Shown: piece after piece, positions 45,958-54,818 of the stretch
Numbering within the stretch: position 1 is the first letter of the stretch
How the letters are laid out: each line of letters begins with the position of its first letter
Source: Methanospirillum stamsii
Lineage (GTDB): Archaea > Halobacteriota > Methanomicrobia > Methanomicrobiales > Methanospirillaceae
Length of the DNA: 64,000 nt
Reading direction: 5' to 3'
Assembly: GCF_046244385.1 (NCBI RefSeq)
Contig: NZ_CP176366.1
Span: 1,116,001 to 1,180,000, forward strand
Notes under the pieces: generated by a model
Told to the model about the DNA's origin: nothing
The model's input: only the letters and a program-made list of their open reading frames with translations
Databases searched by the model: none
Position numbers and translations under genes: made by a program

Positions 45958-46040
45958 TGCGGGGAAAGGGAGTCGAACCCTTGAACTCCTACGAGAAACG
46001 CTCTTGAGGCGTTCGCCTTTGACCACTTGGCTATCCCCGC
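45958..46040 (-). tRNA. tRNA-Leu, anticodon CAA
   Basis: Read on the minus strand, the sequence folds into a class II tRNA: a 7-bp acceptor stem GCGGGGA/TCCCCGC, a D arm with GCCAAGTGGTC and AAAGGC, an anticodon stem AACGC/GCGTT with loop CTCAAGA (anticodon CAA, reading UUG), a long variable arm, and a T arm AAGGG-TTCGACT-CCCTT. The discriminator base is A, as expected for leucine. CCA is not encoded and no intron is seen. It is a single tRNA gene between the metallophosphoesterase and sensor kinase genes. Confidence 0.93.
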
Positions 46041-46277
46041 ACACAAAGAAGAAGAGAAGGTATGGAAGAAAATCCACACCAAGCTGACATATACAGTTTT
46101 GATTGGATCCTATTTCTAGGTTCCTCAATAGCCCCAGACATCTCGCAGAAATCTTATTAAATGAGATAATACCGAAGCTTTCATCATTTAAACAGGCAAC
46201 ATCCGGATGCAGACATCAGTAAAATCTCTCTCCGGAACAAAAGTTACTTCTAACCAAGAAGTAATATTCCATTATAT

Positions 46278-48788
46278 ATGGGCAGATACGGGTCATTATA
46301 CAATATTTCTCTCATATGCGTATTTTTCCTGGCCATTCTGTCCGGAAATATCATAACAGGTGCTGAACAAACCAACAAAACTCCGGTTATCTTATTTATT
46401 CACTCGTACCATCCCACATACCTCTGGAGCAGTGATATCACCAATGGATTCCTTGAAACCATGGGTGATCCCGGAACAAAAGGGAGAATAGCCATCGAAT
46501 ATCTGGACTGGAAATACTACCAGACAAATGAATCACTAGCCCTTCAGGAACGACTCCTTTTTTATAAATATGGCGATCAGCAGGTTCGTGTCATTGTTAT
46601 TTCAGACGATGCAGCACTTGATTTTATTTTAAAAAGACGTGATTCTCTGTTCCCGGATGTTCCGATTATATTTACCGGGCTGAACGGATATGAAGAGCTC
46701 CATCCCTACACCTATAGAAATGTCACCGGAATTGTCACCTCAATAAACCCTGAGGCAACACTAAAGGCGATGATCTCCATGTTTCCGGAAACCCGGGATA
46801 TTTGGATTGTAAATGAGGATACCGAGAGCGGGAGGGAAATCAGCCGGACAATTCACGAAGCAACAAAAAAAGTACCTTCAGATATCACCTACCACGATGT
46901 AGGAAACATTTCCACTGAAGAACTCTATGACCAGATGAAAAACCTGCCTCCTTATTCACTGATCCTTATCGGAAACTGGTCACGCGATGCTGAAGGAAAA
47001 GTTTCAGATATCAGCAGTTTTGCTGAAAAACTGGCAGAAGTCAGTCCAGTCCCGGTATTCAACCTCTATGATTTCAACAGTGGGAAAGGGACTATCGGCG
47101 GTAGTATTCTGTCAGCAAAGTATCAGGGAGTACTTGCTGCAAGAATGGTTCTGCAAATACTCAATGGAACTCCTGCAGATAATATCCCGGTAAATCTCAA
47201 CGATTCGACGAGTTATGTCTTTGATGCACAAGTGTTGAAACGGTTTAATATTCCCGAGGAAAACCTTCCGCCGGATAGTACACTCATCAACAGGAAGCCG
47301 GATATCATTGAGATGTATTATCGGGAATTAGTATCCGCAGTAATCATCATCATCATTCTCAGCGGTTCTCTGGTGATGCTGTTATACCTGATGCACCAGC
47401 GAAGAAAGACCGAAAAACTCATGAATGTTTTTATTAACACACTTCCGGGCTATGTTTTCTTCAAAGACAAACAGGGAAAATACCAGATAGCAAACCAACA
47501 ACTCCTTGACACGGCAGGAGTCCCTCTCCAGGACTTTATCGGGAAAACAGACCTGGATCTCTTTCCTCCTGAACTTGCACAAGAGTACATGAAAAATGAT
47601 CAGGCTGTTATTAATTCAAATGAACCTCTCTTCATTGCTGAAGAGGAGGTTGAGGTAAGACCTGGTATCCGTGTCTCTCACTCAACCCGCAAGGTTGCTG
47701 TCACCGGAGAACATGGAGAAATTATTGGAGTTATCGGACTTTCAGTGGACATTTCAGAACAGAAAGCTGCAAAACAAGCGATAGAAGAGAGCAGACAGAA
47801 GTATTACAGCCTGTTTGAACTCGGCCAGGAAGCAATCTTTCTCATTGATGACGAGAGCAGGGAAATTCTTGAAGCAAATACTGCTGCTTCGGAAATCCAC
47901 GGGTATACCCATGATGAACTACTCTCCATGAAATTTTCTGACTTTTGTATTGATTCTGCAAAAGAAGAGATTATCCGGAGAACATCAGGTGAATTATTCT
48001 CCATACCTGTCAGAAATCATGTGAAAAAAGATAAAAGTACTTTTCCGGTTGAGATTGTCGGAAGATACTTTATGTGGCATGACAGACAGGTGTTCGTTGC
48101 TGCGATACGGGATATAACCGAACGAATCCGGGACCAGAAAGCACTTCATAAAGCAACTGAGAAGATAAATCTCTTCAATTATATCACCCGGACCACCATG
48201 AACAACCAGCTTTTCATTCTCCGGGGATATCTGGACTTTGTTTCAGAGATTATCAGGGGCACAGAAGCAGATACCTTTTTGGAACGAAGTAAAAACGCAG
48301 TCAGATCTATTGACCGTCTGGTGCTCTTTATGAAGAATTACCAGGATCTCGGAATGAAACCGGCCATCTGGCAGAACGTGGAGGAGGCGTTCATTTATGC
48401 CATCTCTCACATCAGCATGAGCGGAATAACCCGGGAGATAATGGTAGACAATCTCTCTATCTATGCTGATCCATTTCTGGAAAAAGTATTCCAGCACCTG
48501 GTTGAAAACTCACAGGTTCATGGAGGTAATGTCACCACGGTCAGAATAAGAACTGAACATGATGGTGATGACCTGCTTCTTATCTATGAAGATAACGGGA
48601 TCGGCATTTCACCTGAACATAAAGACGAGATCTTTTCATCAATGCTGGAAGGAAAAACCGGAATCGGTCTCATCCTGGTAAAAGAGATCCTGTCTATAAC
48701 CGGAATTTCAATCACTGAAACCGGTGAATATGGGTCTGGTGCCAGATTTGTACTCAGGGTGCCAAAGGGCGGATTCCGGTTTGAATAA
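46278..48788 (+). CDS. Membrane sensor kinase-like protein with periplasmic-binding domain, two PAS domains and altered H-box
   Basis: 836 aa. After a signal/anchor (about 8-28) comes an ABC-type substrate-binding domain outside the cell (about 35-330, with FIHSYHPTYLWSSD and GGSILSAKYQGVLAARM), a transmembrane helix (about 350-372), two PAS domains (about 380-500 and 510-625) and a histidine-kinase catalytic part. The ATPase boxes are present: N-box LVENSQVHGG, G1 YEDNGIGIS, G2 TGIGLILVKEIL. The usual phosphoacceptor motif ITRHD-xx-NQL reads ITRTTMNNQL (about 636-645), so the His is replaced by Thr. The protein may not autophosphorylate in the usual way. It ends six bases before the convergent DP2 gene. 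Confidence 0.85.
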   Translation: MGRYGSLYNISLICVFFLAILSGNIITGAEQTNKTPVILFIHSYHPTYLWSSDITNGFLETMGDPGTKGRIAIEYLDWKYYQTNESLALQERLLFYKYGDQQVRVIVISDDAALDFILKRRDSLFPDVPIIFTGLNGYEELHPYTYRNVTGIVTSINPEATLKAMISMFPETRDIWIVNEDTESGREISRTIHEATKKVPSDITYHDVGNISTEELYDQMKNLPPYSLILIGNWSRDAEGKVSDISSFAEKLAEVSPVPVFNLYDFNSGKGTIGGSILSAKYQGVLAARMVLQILNGTPADNIPVNLNDSTSYVFDAQVLKRFNIPEENLPPDSTLINRKPDIIEMYYRELVSAVIIIIILSGSLVMLLYLMHQRRKTEKLMNVFINTLPGYVFFKDKQGKYQIANQQLLDTAGVPLQDFIGKTDLDLFPPELAQEYMKNDQAVINSNEPLFIAEEEVEVRPGIRVSHSTRKVAVTGEHGEIIGVIGLSVDISEQKAAKQAIEESRQKYYSLFELGQEAIFLIDDESREILEANTAASEIHGYTHDELLSMKFSDFCIDSAKEEIIRRTSGELFSIPVRNHVKKDKSTFPVEIVGRYFMWHDRQVFVAAIRDITERIRDQKALHKATEKINLFNYITRTTMNNQLFILRGYLDFVSEIIRGTEADTFLERSKNAVRSIDRLVLFMKNYQDLGMKPAIWQNVEEAFIYAISHISMSGITREIMVDNLSIYADPFLEKVFQHLVENSQVHGGNVTTVRIRTEHDGDDLLLIYEDNGIGISPEHKDEIFSSMLEGKTGIGLILVKEILSITGISITETGEYGSGARFVLRVPKGGFRFE

Positions 48789-48794
48789 AAAACC

Positions 48795-51700
48795 TTACAT
48801 GAAATCCGCAAGACCCATCTGTTCAACTTTTTCTTCACCAAACGTTGACTCAATATTCATGTCAATTACTTCTATCCGCTGACGGGTGTACTCGGAGATA
48901 TGATACTCTTCACAGATCTGTTTTGACATCTGCAGGTATTTTTTTACCGATCCCTCGTGGACGGTTGGGATAATGTTCCCCCCACATTTGCATTTTCCGG
49001 CAAGAGGCATCCTTCGGTAACTGGTGTTACACTTTGTGCATCTGAATTTCTGCTTGGAAAATGCAGAGAGATTACCCTGCAAGTCCCGGATAAAATGCGT
49101 TTTCAGGACACGCTCAGCTACATCATGCTCATCAACCGCCCGGATCTTCTTTGCCAGGGAAAGTTCACAGTCCAGTTTATCAAGCATTGACTGAAGCTGA
49201 GTATACATCGTCTCAAGTGGTCCGGCTGAGATGTCTGATGTATCATGAGTGAAAAAGAATCCTTCTATCTGTGCTGAAGTTCCAAGACGGCGTTCCACCC
49301 GGTCGATAAGAGCCTCGACATCCTTTGCATTGCCATACCGGAGTGCAGTCTCATAGAGTTCCAGAGGATACGTTGCACACACATCCAGGTTATGGCTCTC
49401 TTTATCAATCTCATTCGGATCAATCCGGCTGGTCAGGACCAGTGGTGCATCCATGGAACCGCCCCTGGTCACCGGAAGAAAAGAACGAGAAAAGTTCAGC
49501 AGGCCGTCAAGAAGCAGCATGACACAGTCTTCATCACCATCACACTGTCCGGTGAAGATTCCGTTTGCCAGAACATTATGGTCCTGGTCAACCGTGAGAC
49601 AGTATACCCGCTCGTCAGGGCAGGGAATATAATCAATGGAAATAATCCTATCACTGATTATCACTCCTCCTTCAAAAACCGGAACTGCGTCACCGACGGA
49701 GAGCTCAAGAGCTCTTATCTTACGAAGGTAGGTAATATCCCAGACCAGCATGGCATGGTCTGGTGTAACATCAAGCGTCTTTCCCCGTCCGGTTTCAAAC
49801 CTGATAAGATTTGCAGGAGCCTTGTGTACTGATACCGATGTAACCTTCCGCAGATGCGGAATACCTCCGGTGTCAACACTTCTGACATGGGCAGGACGAA
49901 CAGGGTCAGCATAAAATGTCCCGATAGAGTCCACTCCTGCCTGTGAAAGATCCAGGTGTTCCAGGACGAAACGCTTTATCGGAATTTCTTTTAGGATTCC
50001 GTCCTCGTATACCTCGATGAGAGTGTCACCGTGAAAACAGTTCCTTCGTTTTGCAGCATGAAAGAACGGATGGCCATATCCGACATTTGCCTTTGAAAAT
50101 CCTACAATACGTGCCAGAACACCTGCACTGGTATGCGGAGCAAGACCGATAACCAGATGGCCAACAAGATCGGTTCTTTTTTCCAGGCGATAAAACGGAG
50201 GCTGACCATATACCTTTTCAAGAAGGTCATCCAGGTATTTCGTGCATGAAAAGAGGTAATCCGCACAACCCTCAGGAACCAGGATATCCTGGGGTGGAAG
50301 CTCCAGGATCTGGTCTGGATTTTCCAGGGGAACTCCATAAATATCCTTTTCATACCAAAGTTCCCTCAGCCGCTCAACACTAACCCCCACTTCCCGTGGT
50401 CTGAAATGAGTCAGAGGCATGTCAATGATATCAAACCGGATGGTGCCATCTTTAAAAACAAAGAGTTTATGGAGTGATCTGAGAACTCCTTTCTCAATCG
50501 GTTCAACCGGTTTATTTCTGGAAACAAGACCTTTTACTCCTTTTACGAGTTCGAGATCCCGTTCCCGGATACCAAGATCAGAAACCGCCTTCTGAAAGAG
50601 TTGTTTTATGTTTACGGTATATTCCCGTACTGAAACCGGTTCCATCCCACATTGTGGGCAGATAAGGCCCTGAACTTCAATATTACACCGGGGACAGGAA
50701 AGAACCGGAATTGTGTGAGTCCCGCAGATGCATACGTTTGTATACCCTTCTGTGCCGCATGAAGGACATCTTCTGACTCCCATCTCAAGTTGGAGGTACC
50801 CTCCGTCGGTATTTGCCTTGTACGTGGTTTTTCCAGCTTCCTGCACCGAGCGTCTTGAACCACCTGCTTCTCCGACCGGAAAGAGAAGATGAGGTGCCGG
50901 TTTCATTTCACGGGGCTTAGACTTTCCCGGTCTTCCCATCCGGCCCCCAATCCGGGTTCCTGCCTTTGATCTCATCTTCATACCGGAAAGAAAGATCGCC
51001 AGGTCAAGGGAGTTTTCAGGGAGTTCACCCTCCCAGACAGAAATTAAGGAAAGAGTGTCATCAAGACCAAGGCAGCGGATAAATATTCGAAAAGGCTTGA
51101 TCCTAATCTTCTCATCCCTGACCTGGTGCTCACACAAAACCTGTTCAAGGAGTTCTTTAATCCGGGCATCATACGGGAGAATGAGCACTTCATCCTGAAT
51201 GCTACCATTTTCATGGATAAAATCAGCCAGTTCTCTTACCTTCGTACATGAAAGGTCATCCCAGAGATACAGGAATTCAGGATGAAGATAGAGTCCTGCT
51301 TCACACTGGGCAATGGCCTCATTTTCATCAGCAGGGGAGGTTGTGCCGCCTTCAAGCCGCCACCATGACTGACAGTATGCAGAAGGAACAAGAACATGGT
51401 TATTCTCCATGAATTCTCCATAACTGATGAGAATCTCACCAACATCAATGATGTAACTCACTTGGGGGGATAATTCCCTGGCCTGTTTTGCATCACGAAC
51501 CCTGACCACATCTCCATTGATGAGTCTGACCGTTGGTCCCTGGATACTGTCAACCGGTGAGATTCCTGCAGCTTTTCCCGGACGCTCAATCTTCATCTGG
51601 GTTCCGACAGCAAGAAAATCCCCGAGGATATGAAGAGTTGCAGGATGGAGACCAGCTGCTGCAAGACCGGTGTTTCGTGACCGCCCGTATACCAGCCTGA

Positions 51701-52655
51701 AACCCCCTTCCCTCATCGGGTATGAAAAGACCGGTCTTCCCCCGATGAGATCCCTGAGGAACTTATCCTTAGGATGAATTCCAACCTCTTTTTCTTCAGA
51801 TGAAGAGCCTCCGGCGGTATGCTGGATCATCTCCTCGAGCCAGTCCCACCCGTCCATCTTCATCTTTTTGACATTTTTCAGCACTTTTGGAGCTTTCAGG
51901 GCTAGACCTTCGGCAATAACAAGGGCCATCCCACCCCGGACAGTATTGGTCTCAACCCGTTCGAGGTTCCGGTGTCCTGATACCTCTTCTTTTTCAGTGG
52001 GCTCACCATCAATGCAGACCGGACAGTTGCTAATAATAAGACGTATCTCGTATTCAGACGGGAGATACTGTAGACTCATGATGGAATTGTACTGCCTAAT
52101 CTCCTCGAGATACCGTTCAATCTCTTCCTCTCTCGGCATATACCGGGAGAGGCCAAGGATTCTCCGGACATAATCACCGACAAGAACCGAGAGTGCCTGA
52201 GCCGTTCCTCCTGCACTCCGAATAGGACCGGCATAATAAATTGCAAGGTAATCAGTCCCATCGTCGTTTTTCTTTACAGCAACCTTGGCAATTCCTTCTA
52301 TCGGAGCAGAAACGACACCTTCAGTGAGCAGTGCCATGGCTGTCCGGATAGCATGGTCCAGGATCTCCTCATTATTGGTTTCTCCATACTTTCGTTCGGC
52401 AAAATAGTCACCAATGTGCAGACTGGCTTCCTCTCTGGACATGACCGCCTCCAGTTCACGGATCATCTGGGCTACTCCCTTAATCCCCACCTGCGCCTCA
52501 ACCCGGTCTGCTAGATCATTTGCGATGGGAATTTCCACGGTGGTTTCAGGATCTATTCCGGTTTTCCGGCATGCCTGTGCAGTCTCCATGACCTGTGCCA
52601 GACCGGAATTGAGCCGGTCATAATAACTCTGCATTCGGGGTGAAATATCAGCCAT
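48795..52655 (-). CDS. polC: DNA polymerase D large subunit DP2, with intein
   Basis: 1286 aa as encoded, 1121 aa after splicing out a 165-aa intein (residues 873-1037). DP2 is the catalytic subunit of the archaeal replicative polymerase PolD. Family features seen: N-terminal region with YYDRLNSGLAQVMETAQ, the GPIRSAGGTAQALSVLVGDY motif, zinc-binding groups CPSCG...CICG and CPRCN...CPQCG (about 635-672), the catalytic region with PFFHAAKRRN and CDGDEDCVMLLLDGLLNFS (the intein sits between these two), and a C-terminal zinc module CTKCNTSYRRMP...CKCGG. The aspartates DGDED form part of the active site. The small subunit DP1 is not in this window. The DnaJ-TPR gene lies just upstream in the same direction. 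Confidence 0.95.
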   Translation of the reverse strand: MADISPRMQSYYDRLNSGLAQVMETAQACRKTGIDPETTVEIPIANDLADRVEAQVGIKGVAQMIRELEAVMSREEASLHIGDYFAERKYGETNNEEILDHAIRTAMALLTEGVVSAPIEGIAKVAVKKNDDGTDYLAIYYAGPIRSAGGTAQALSVLVGDYVRRILGLSRYMPREEEIERYLEEIRQYNSIMSLQYLPSEYEIRLIISNCPVCIDGEPTEKEEVSGHRNLERVETNTVRGGMALVIAEGLALKAPKVLKNVKKMKMDGWDWLEEMIQHTAGGSSSEEKEVGIHPKDKFLRDLIGGRPVFSYPMREGGFRLVYGRSRNTGLAAAGLHPATLHILGDFLAVGTQMKIERPGKAAGISPVDSIQGPTVRLINGDVVRVRDAKQARELSPQVSYIIDVGEILISYGEFMENNHVLVPSAYCQSWWRLEGGTTSPADENEAIAQCEAGLYLHPEFLYLWDDLSCTKVRELADFIHENGSIQDEVLILPYDARIKELLEQVLCEHQVRDEKIRIKPFRIFIRCLGLDDTLSLISVWEGELPENSLDLAIFLSGMKMRSKAGTRIGGRMGRPGKSKPREMKPAPHLLFPVGEAGGSRRSVQEAGKTTYKANTDGGYLQLEMGVRRCPSCGTEGYTNVCICGTHTIPVLSCPRCNIEVQGLICPQCGMEPVSVREYTVNIKQLFQKAVSDLGIRERDLELVKGVKGLVSRNKPVEPIEKGVLRSLHKLFVFKDGTIRFDIIDMPLTHFRPREVGVSVERLRELWYEKDIYGVPLENPDQILELPPQDILVPEGCADYLFSCTKYLDDLLEKVYGQPPFYRLEKRTDLVGHLVIGLAPHTSAGVLARIVGFSKANVGYGHPFFHAAKRRNCFHGDTLIEVYEDGILKEIPIKRFVLEHLDLSQAGVDSIGTFYADPVRPAHVRSVDTGGIPHLRKVTSVSVHKAPANLIRFETGRGKTLDVTPDHAMLVWDITYLRKIRALELSVGDAVPVFEGGVIISDRIISIDYIPCPDERVYCLTVDQDHNVLANGIFTGQCDGDEDCVMLLLDGLLNFSRSFLPVTRGGSMDAPLVLTSRIDPNEIDKESHNLDVCATYPLELYETALRYGNAKDVEALIDRVERRLGTSAQIEGFFFTHDTSDISAGPLETMYTQLQSMLDKLDCELSLAKKIRAVDEHDVAERVLKTHFIRDLQGNLSAFSKQKFRCTKCNTSYRRMPLAGKCKCGGNIIPTVHEGSVKKYLQMSKQICEEYHISEYTRQRIEVIDMNIESTFGEEKVEQMGLADFM
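49545..50039 (-). other. Mini-intein in DP2, 165 aa, no homing endonuclease
   Basis: Starts with Cys (CFHGDTLIEVYEDG, block A) and has block B TPDHAML with the T-x-x-H residues. The C-terminal splice region is VYCLTVDQDHNVLANGIFTGQ cut here at its last residue, followed by the extein Cys. The last intein residue is Gln rather than Asn and the one before is Gly rather than His, a non-canonical end. No LAGLIDADG motifs lie between the blocks, so the intein cannot spread by itself. Its site, directly before CDGDED, is the active-site position where other archaeal PolD inteins are found. Confidence 0.9.
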
Positions 52656-52701
52656 AATATTGATTATTCAGATTTACAACGATTAATATTCAAAAGGAAG
52701 A

Positions 52702-53586
52702 TTACTGCATTACATTCCTACGGATTGCCTTATCCAGGTTAATCCTGATTTCAGAATTTTCCGGCTCCACATCCTGTGCCTTTTTCAGATAATATACCGC
52801 TTCTTCAGGTTTGTCAAGAGCCTGAAGTGAATATGAAAGTCCTAAAAGAAGCGGGATATCTTCCTGGAATGATGGATATGCTGTTTCCAGGGACTTTTCC
52901 GCAGAACGGTAATATAACTCTGCCTGAGAATTCATTCCCCTTTCAGCAAGTTCATCCGCCTTTTTTAGTTCCGCAAGCCCTTTAGCACGCCATCCTTCAG
53001 CAAAGCCAGGGAGTTTCTCGACTGCATTCCCGAAACTCTCGATAGCCTTCTGATATTCCTCTTCATTCATCCACCGGTTTCCTTCTTCAAACATACTCCT
53101 GGCATCCCTGGCTGTAAGACCGCCCATCCACGGCATTACAAAGAGCTGGACAAGAATGATGATGGCCATAAAAAGGGTGACATAAAAAAGGACAACCTGT
53201 AAAATCCGGGGAATGTTAGATTTTTTTACCTCGCTTTTCGTATATCCGGTCCCATACGGATCTTTTGGAGGACGATATGACTGATGGATGTGTGAATAAT
53301 ACCAGGTTCTGGGATCGCGATATCTCCTGTCGCCAGTGTAATATCTCCCATAATCTGACTCATCAGCCTCAAGGAGGGAGAGATCATATGCTTCCCTTTT
53401 TTTTGGATCTTTTAAAACCTGGTATGCTTCGTTTACTACCTTAAAAAGTTCTTCAGCTTCAGGGCTGCCACACACATCAGGGTGTAGAACCTTTGCCAGT
53501 TTTCGGTAAGATGCCGTGATATCTTCAGGAGATGCATCTCTTTTTACGTTCAGAACTTCGTAATATGACTCACCGGGTTCAGGCAT
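52702..53586 (-). CDS. DnaJ-domain and TPR membrane protein
   Basis: 294 aa. Residues 6-70 are a J domain with the HPD motif (KVLHPDVCGSPEAEELF), a transmembrane helix follows (about 128-152), then tetratricopeptide repeats (about 165-290: EEYQKAIESFGNAVEKLPG and KPEEAVYYLKKAQDVEPE). The J domain would stimulate Hsp70/DnaK; the TPRs bind partners on the other side of, or along, the membrane. It is a J-like protein specific to a location rather than a DnaJ proper because the Gly/Phe and zinc regions are absent. It is upstream of and co-directional with DP2, but a functional link is not evident. Confidence 0.85.
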   Translation of the reverse strand: MPEPGESYYEVLNVKRDASPEDITASYRKLAKVLHPDVCGSPEAEELFKVVNEAYQVLKDPKKREAYDLSLLEADESDYGRYYTGDRRYRDPRTWYYSHIHQSYRPPKDPYGTGYTKSEVKKSNIPRILQVVLFYVTLFMAIIILVQLFVMPWMGGLTARDARSMFEEGNRWMNEEEYQKAIESFGNAVEKLPGFAEGWRAKGLAELKKADELAERGMNSQAELYYRSAEKSLETAYPSFQEDIPLLLGLSYSLQALDKPEEAVYYLKKAQDVEPENSEIRINLDKAIRRNVMQ

Positions 53587-53651
53587 CAGCTGCTTCTCAG
53601 TATCAGGATACTACTACGTTAAACTATCCTGTCAATAAAAAAGGAAGATGA

Positions 53652-54818
53652 TCAGGGAGTACAGGCTGCATCAATACACGCTTTGGTAGTTCCGATTACC
53701 GCCCCGGCCCCGCACATCGTAGGAACATATGAAAGAGCCTTTCCACTATTTACCATAATTTTTCCATACCGTTCAAGAGCTGGCGATACCACCATACAGG
53801 TATCAGCATATACCCTGGCGCCGGATTGTTCAATTTTCCGAACGCTATCAGATTGTCTATTTATGACATCACGTGAAGAAAAGATGTATAATGGTCTTTT
53901 TACCATGCAACCCTCCAAAAGCCCGGCTATATAATCCAGTTCTTCAGGAGAGCAGTGCGGACAACCAATTGCTACAGCATCGGGGATTTCATTGATGAAT
54001 AACTTTTCAACTTCTTTTGCCTCGATGACAAATTCTTCAAGTCCCGCAGATGCATAATTGAAGACCCTGGCCTCGGGAGTGATTCCCTGCACATGATAGA
54101 GAGCAACTGCTCCGGTAGCTGCCATCGCAGCCCCGAGGTTTTTAAGCTGGTCACGTCCTGGACGAATCCCAGAGAACAGGGGTATCCGGTTCCCTGATAT
54201 CTTTCCCGCAAGAAATCCGAGAGCCCCGTACCATGATGCATCAGGATTATCCGGTTCATCAAGGACCCTGATATGGAGCTGCGGGTTTCGGTTTTCTACC
54301 AGGTGAAGACCATATTTTGGTGTTTTACCAATAATTGCAGCTGCAAGGGCTGAAGGTCCGCCCTCACGGTTTGTTCTAGCCCCGATGACCGAATTTGCAT
54401 AACTTACTGCCGACGATTCAGACCAGGCGAGATGATCCCCATATTCGGTGATATACAGGTAATAAGGAGTGCAGGTACATTCAAGCCTGATGCCAAGTGC
54501 CTCATATGAACGAATAACTTCCAGTTGTTTTTTGGCAAACTCCGGCTCAATTTTCATCTCTTCCCATCGGATCCTATCCATTCCCACCGGATTTAACACC
54601 GCAGGGACACTCGCCCTTGCATGTAGTCCCCTAAGCCATTCAAGACCCCATTCTCCGATTGTCTTGTAAGAGGCACCTGAAACCTGTGCACTCCTGACAG
54701 GAACCATTTCATCTGCACCGAATACCTTCCCGACCCCGACAAGGATCTCCATGAGCTGCTGCCTTGTCTCTCCTTCTTCACCATTTAAAATGGCCTCTTC
54801 TTCAGGAGTCAGATACAT
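53652..54818 (-). CDS. Aconitase X type phosphomevalonate dehydratase, large subunit
   Basis: 388 aa from ATG at 54818, which overlaps the UbiD-type stop codon (TAATG) and has GGGAGGAC upstream. Family landmarks of AcnX catalytic subunits are GARTNREGGPSAL, GCPHCSPEEL, DTCMVVSPALE and CGAGAVIGTTKACIDAAC, whose Cys residues include iron-sulfur ligands. In archaea the AcnX large subunit with a small subunit (DUF126) dehydrates 5-phosphomevalonate to trans-anhydromevalonate 5-phosphate in the modified mevalonate pathway. Here it is the last gene of an operon with a UbiD-type decarboxylase and UbiX, exactly the next steps. The small subunit is not in this window. Confidence 0.88.
   Translation of the reverse strand: MYLTPEEEAILNGEEGETRQQLMEILVGVGKVFGADEMVPVRSAQVSGASYKTIGEWGLEWLRGLHARASVPAVLNPVGMDRIRWEEMKIEPEFAKKQLEVIRSYEALGIRLECTCTPYYLYITEYGDHLAWSESSAVSYANSVIGARTNREGGPSALAAAIIGKTPKYGLHLVENRNPQLHIRVLDEPDNPDASWYGALGFLAGKISGNRIPLFSGIRPGRDQLKNLGAAMAATGAVALYHVQGITPEARVFNYASAGLEEFVIEAKEVEKLFINEIPDAVAIGCPHCSPEELDYIAGLLEGCMVKRPLYIFSSRDVINRQSDSVRKIEQSGARVYADTCMVVSPALERYGKIMVNSGKALSYVPTMCGAGAVIGTTKACIDAACTP

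Noticed and set aside
49392..49832. 146-codon plus-strand ORF across the intein border
   Set aside because: Antisense to DP2 and its intein; no recognisable domain and no ribosome site.
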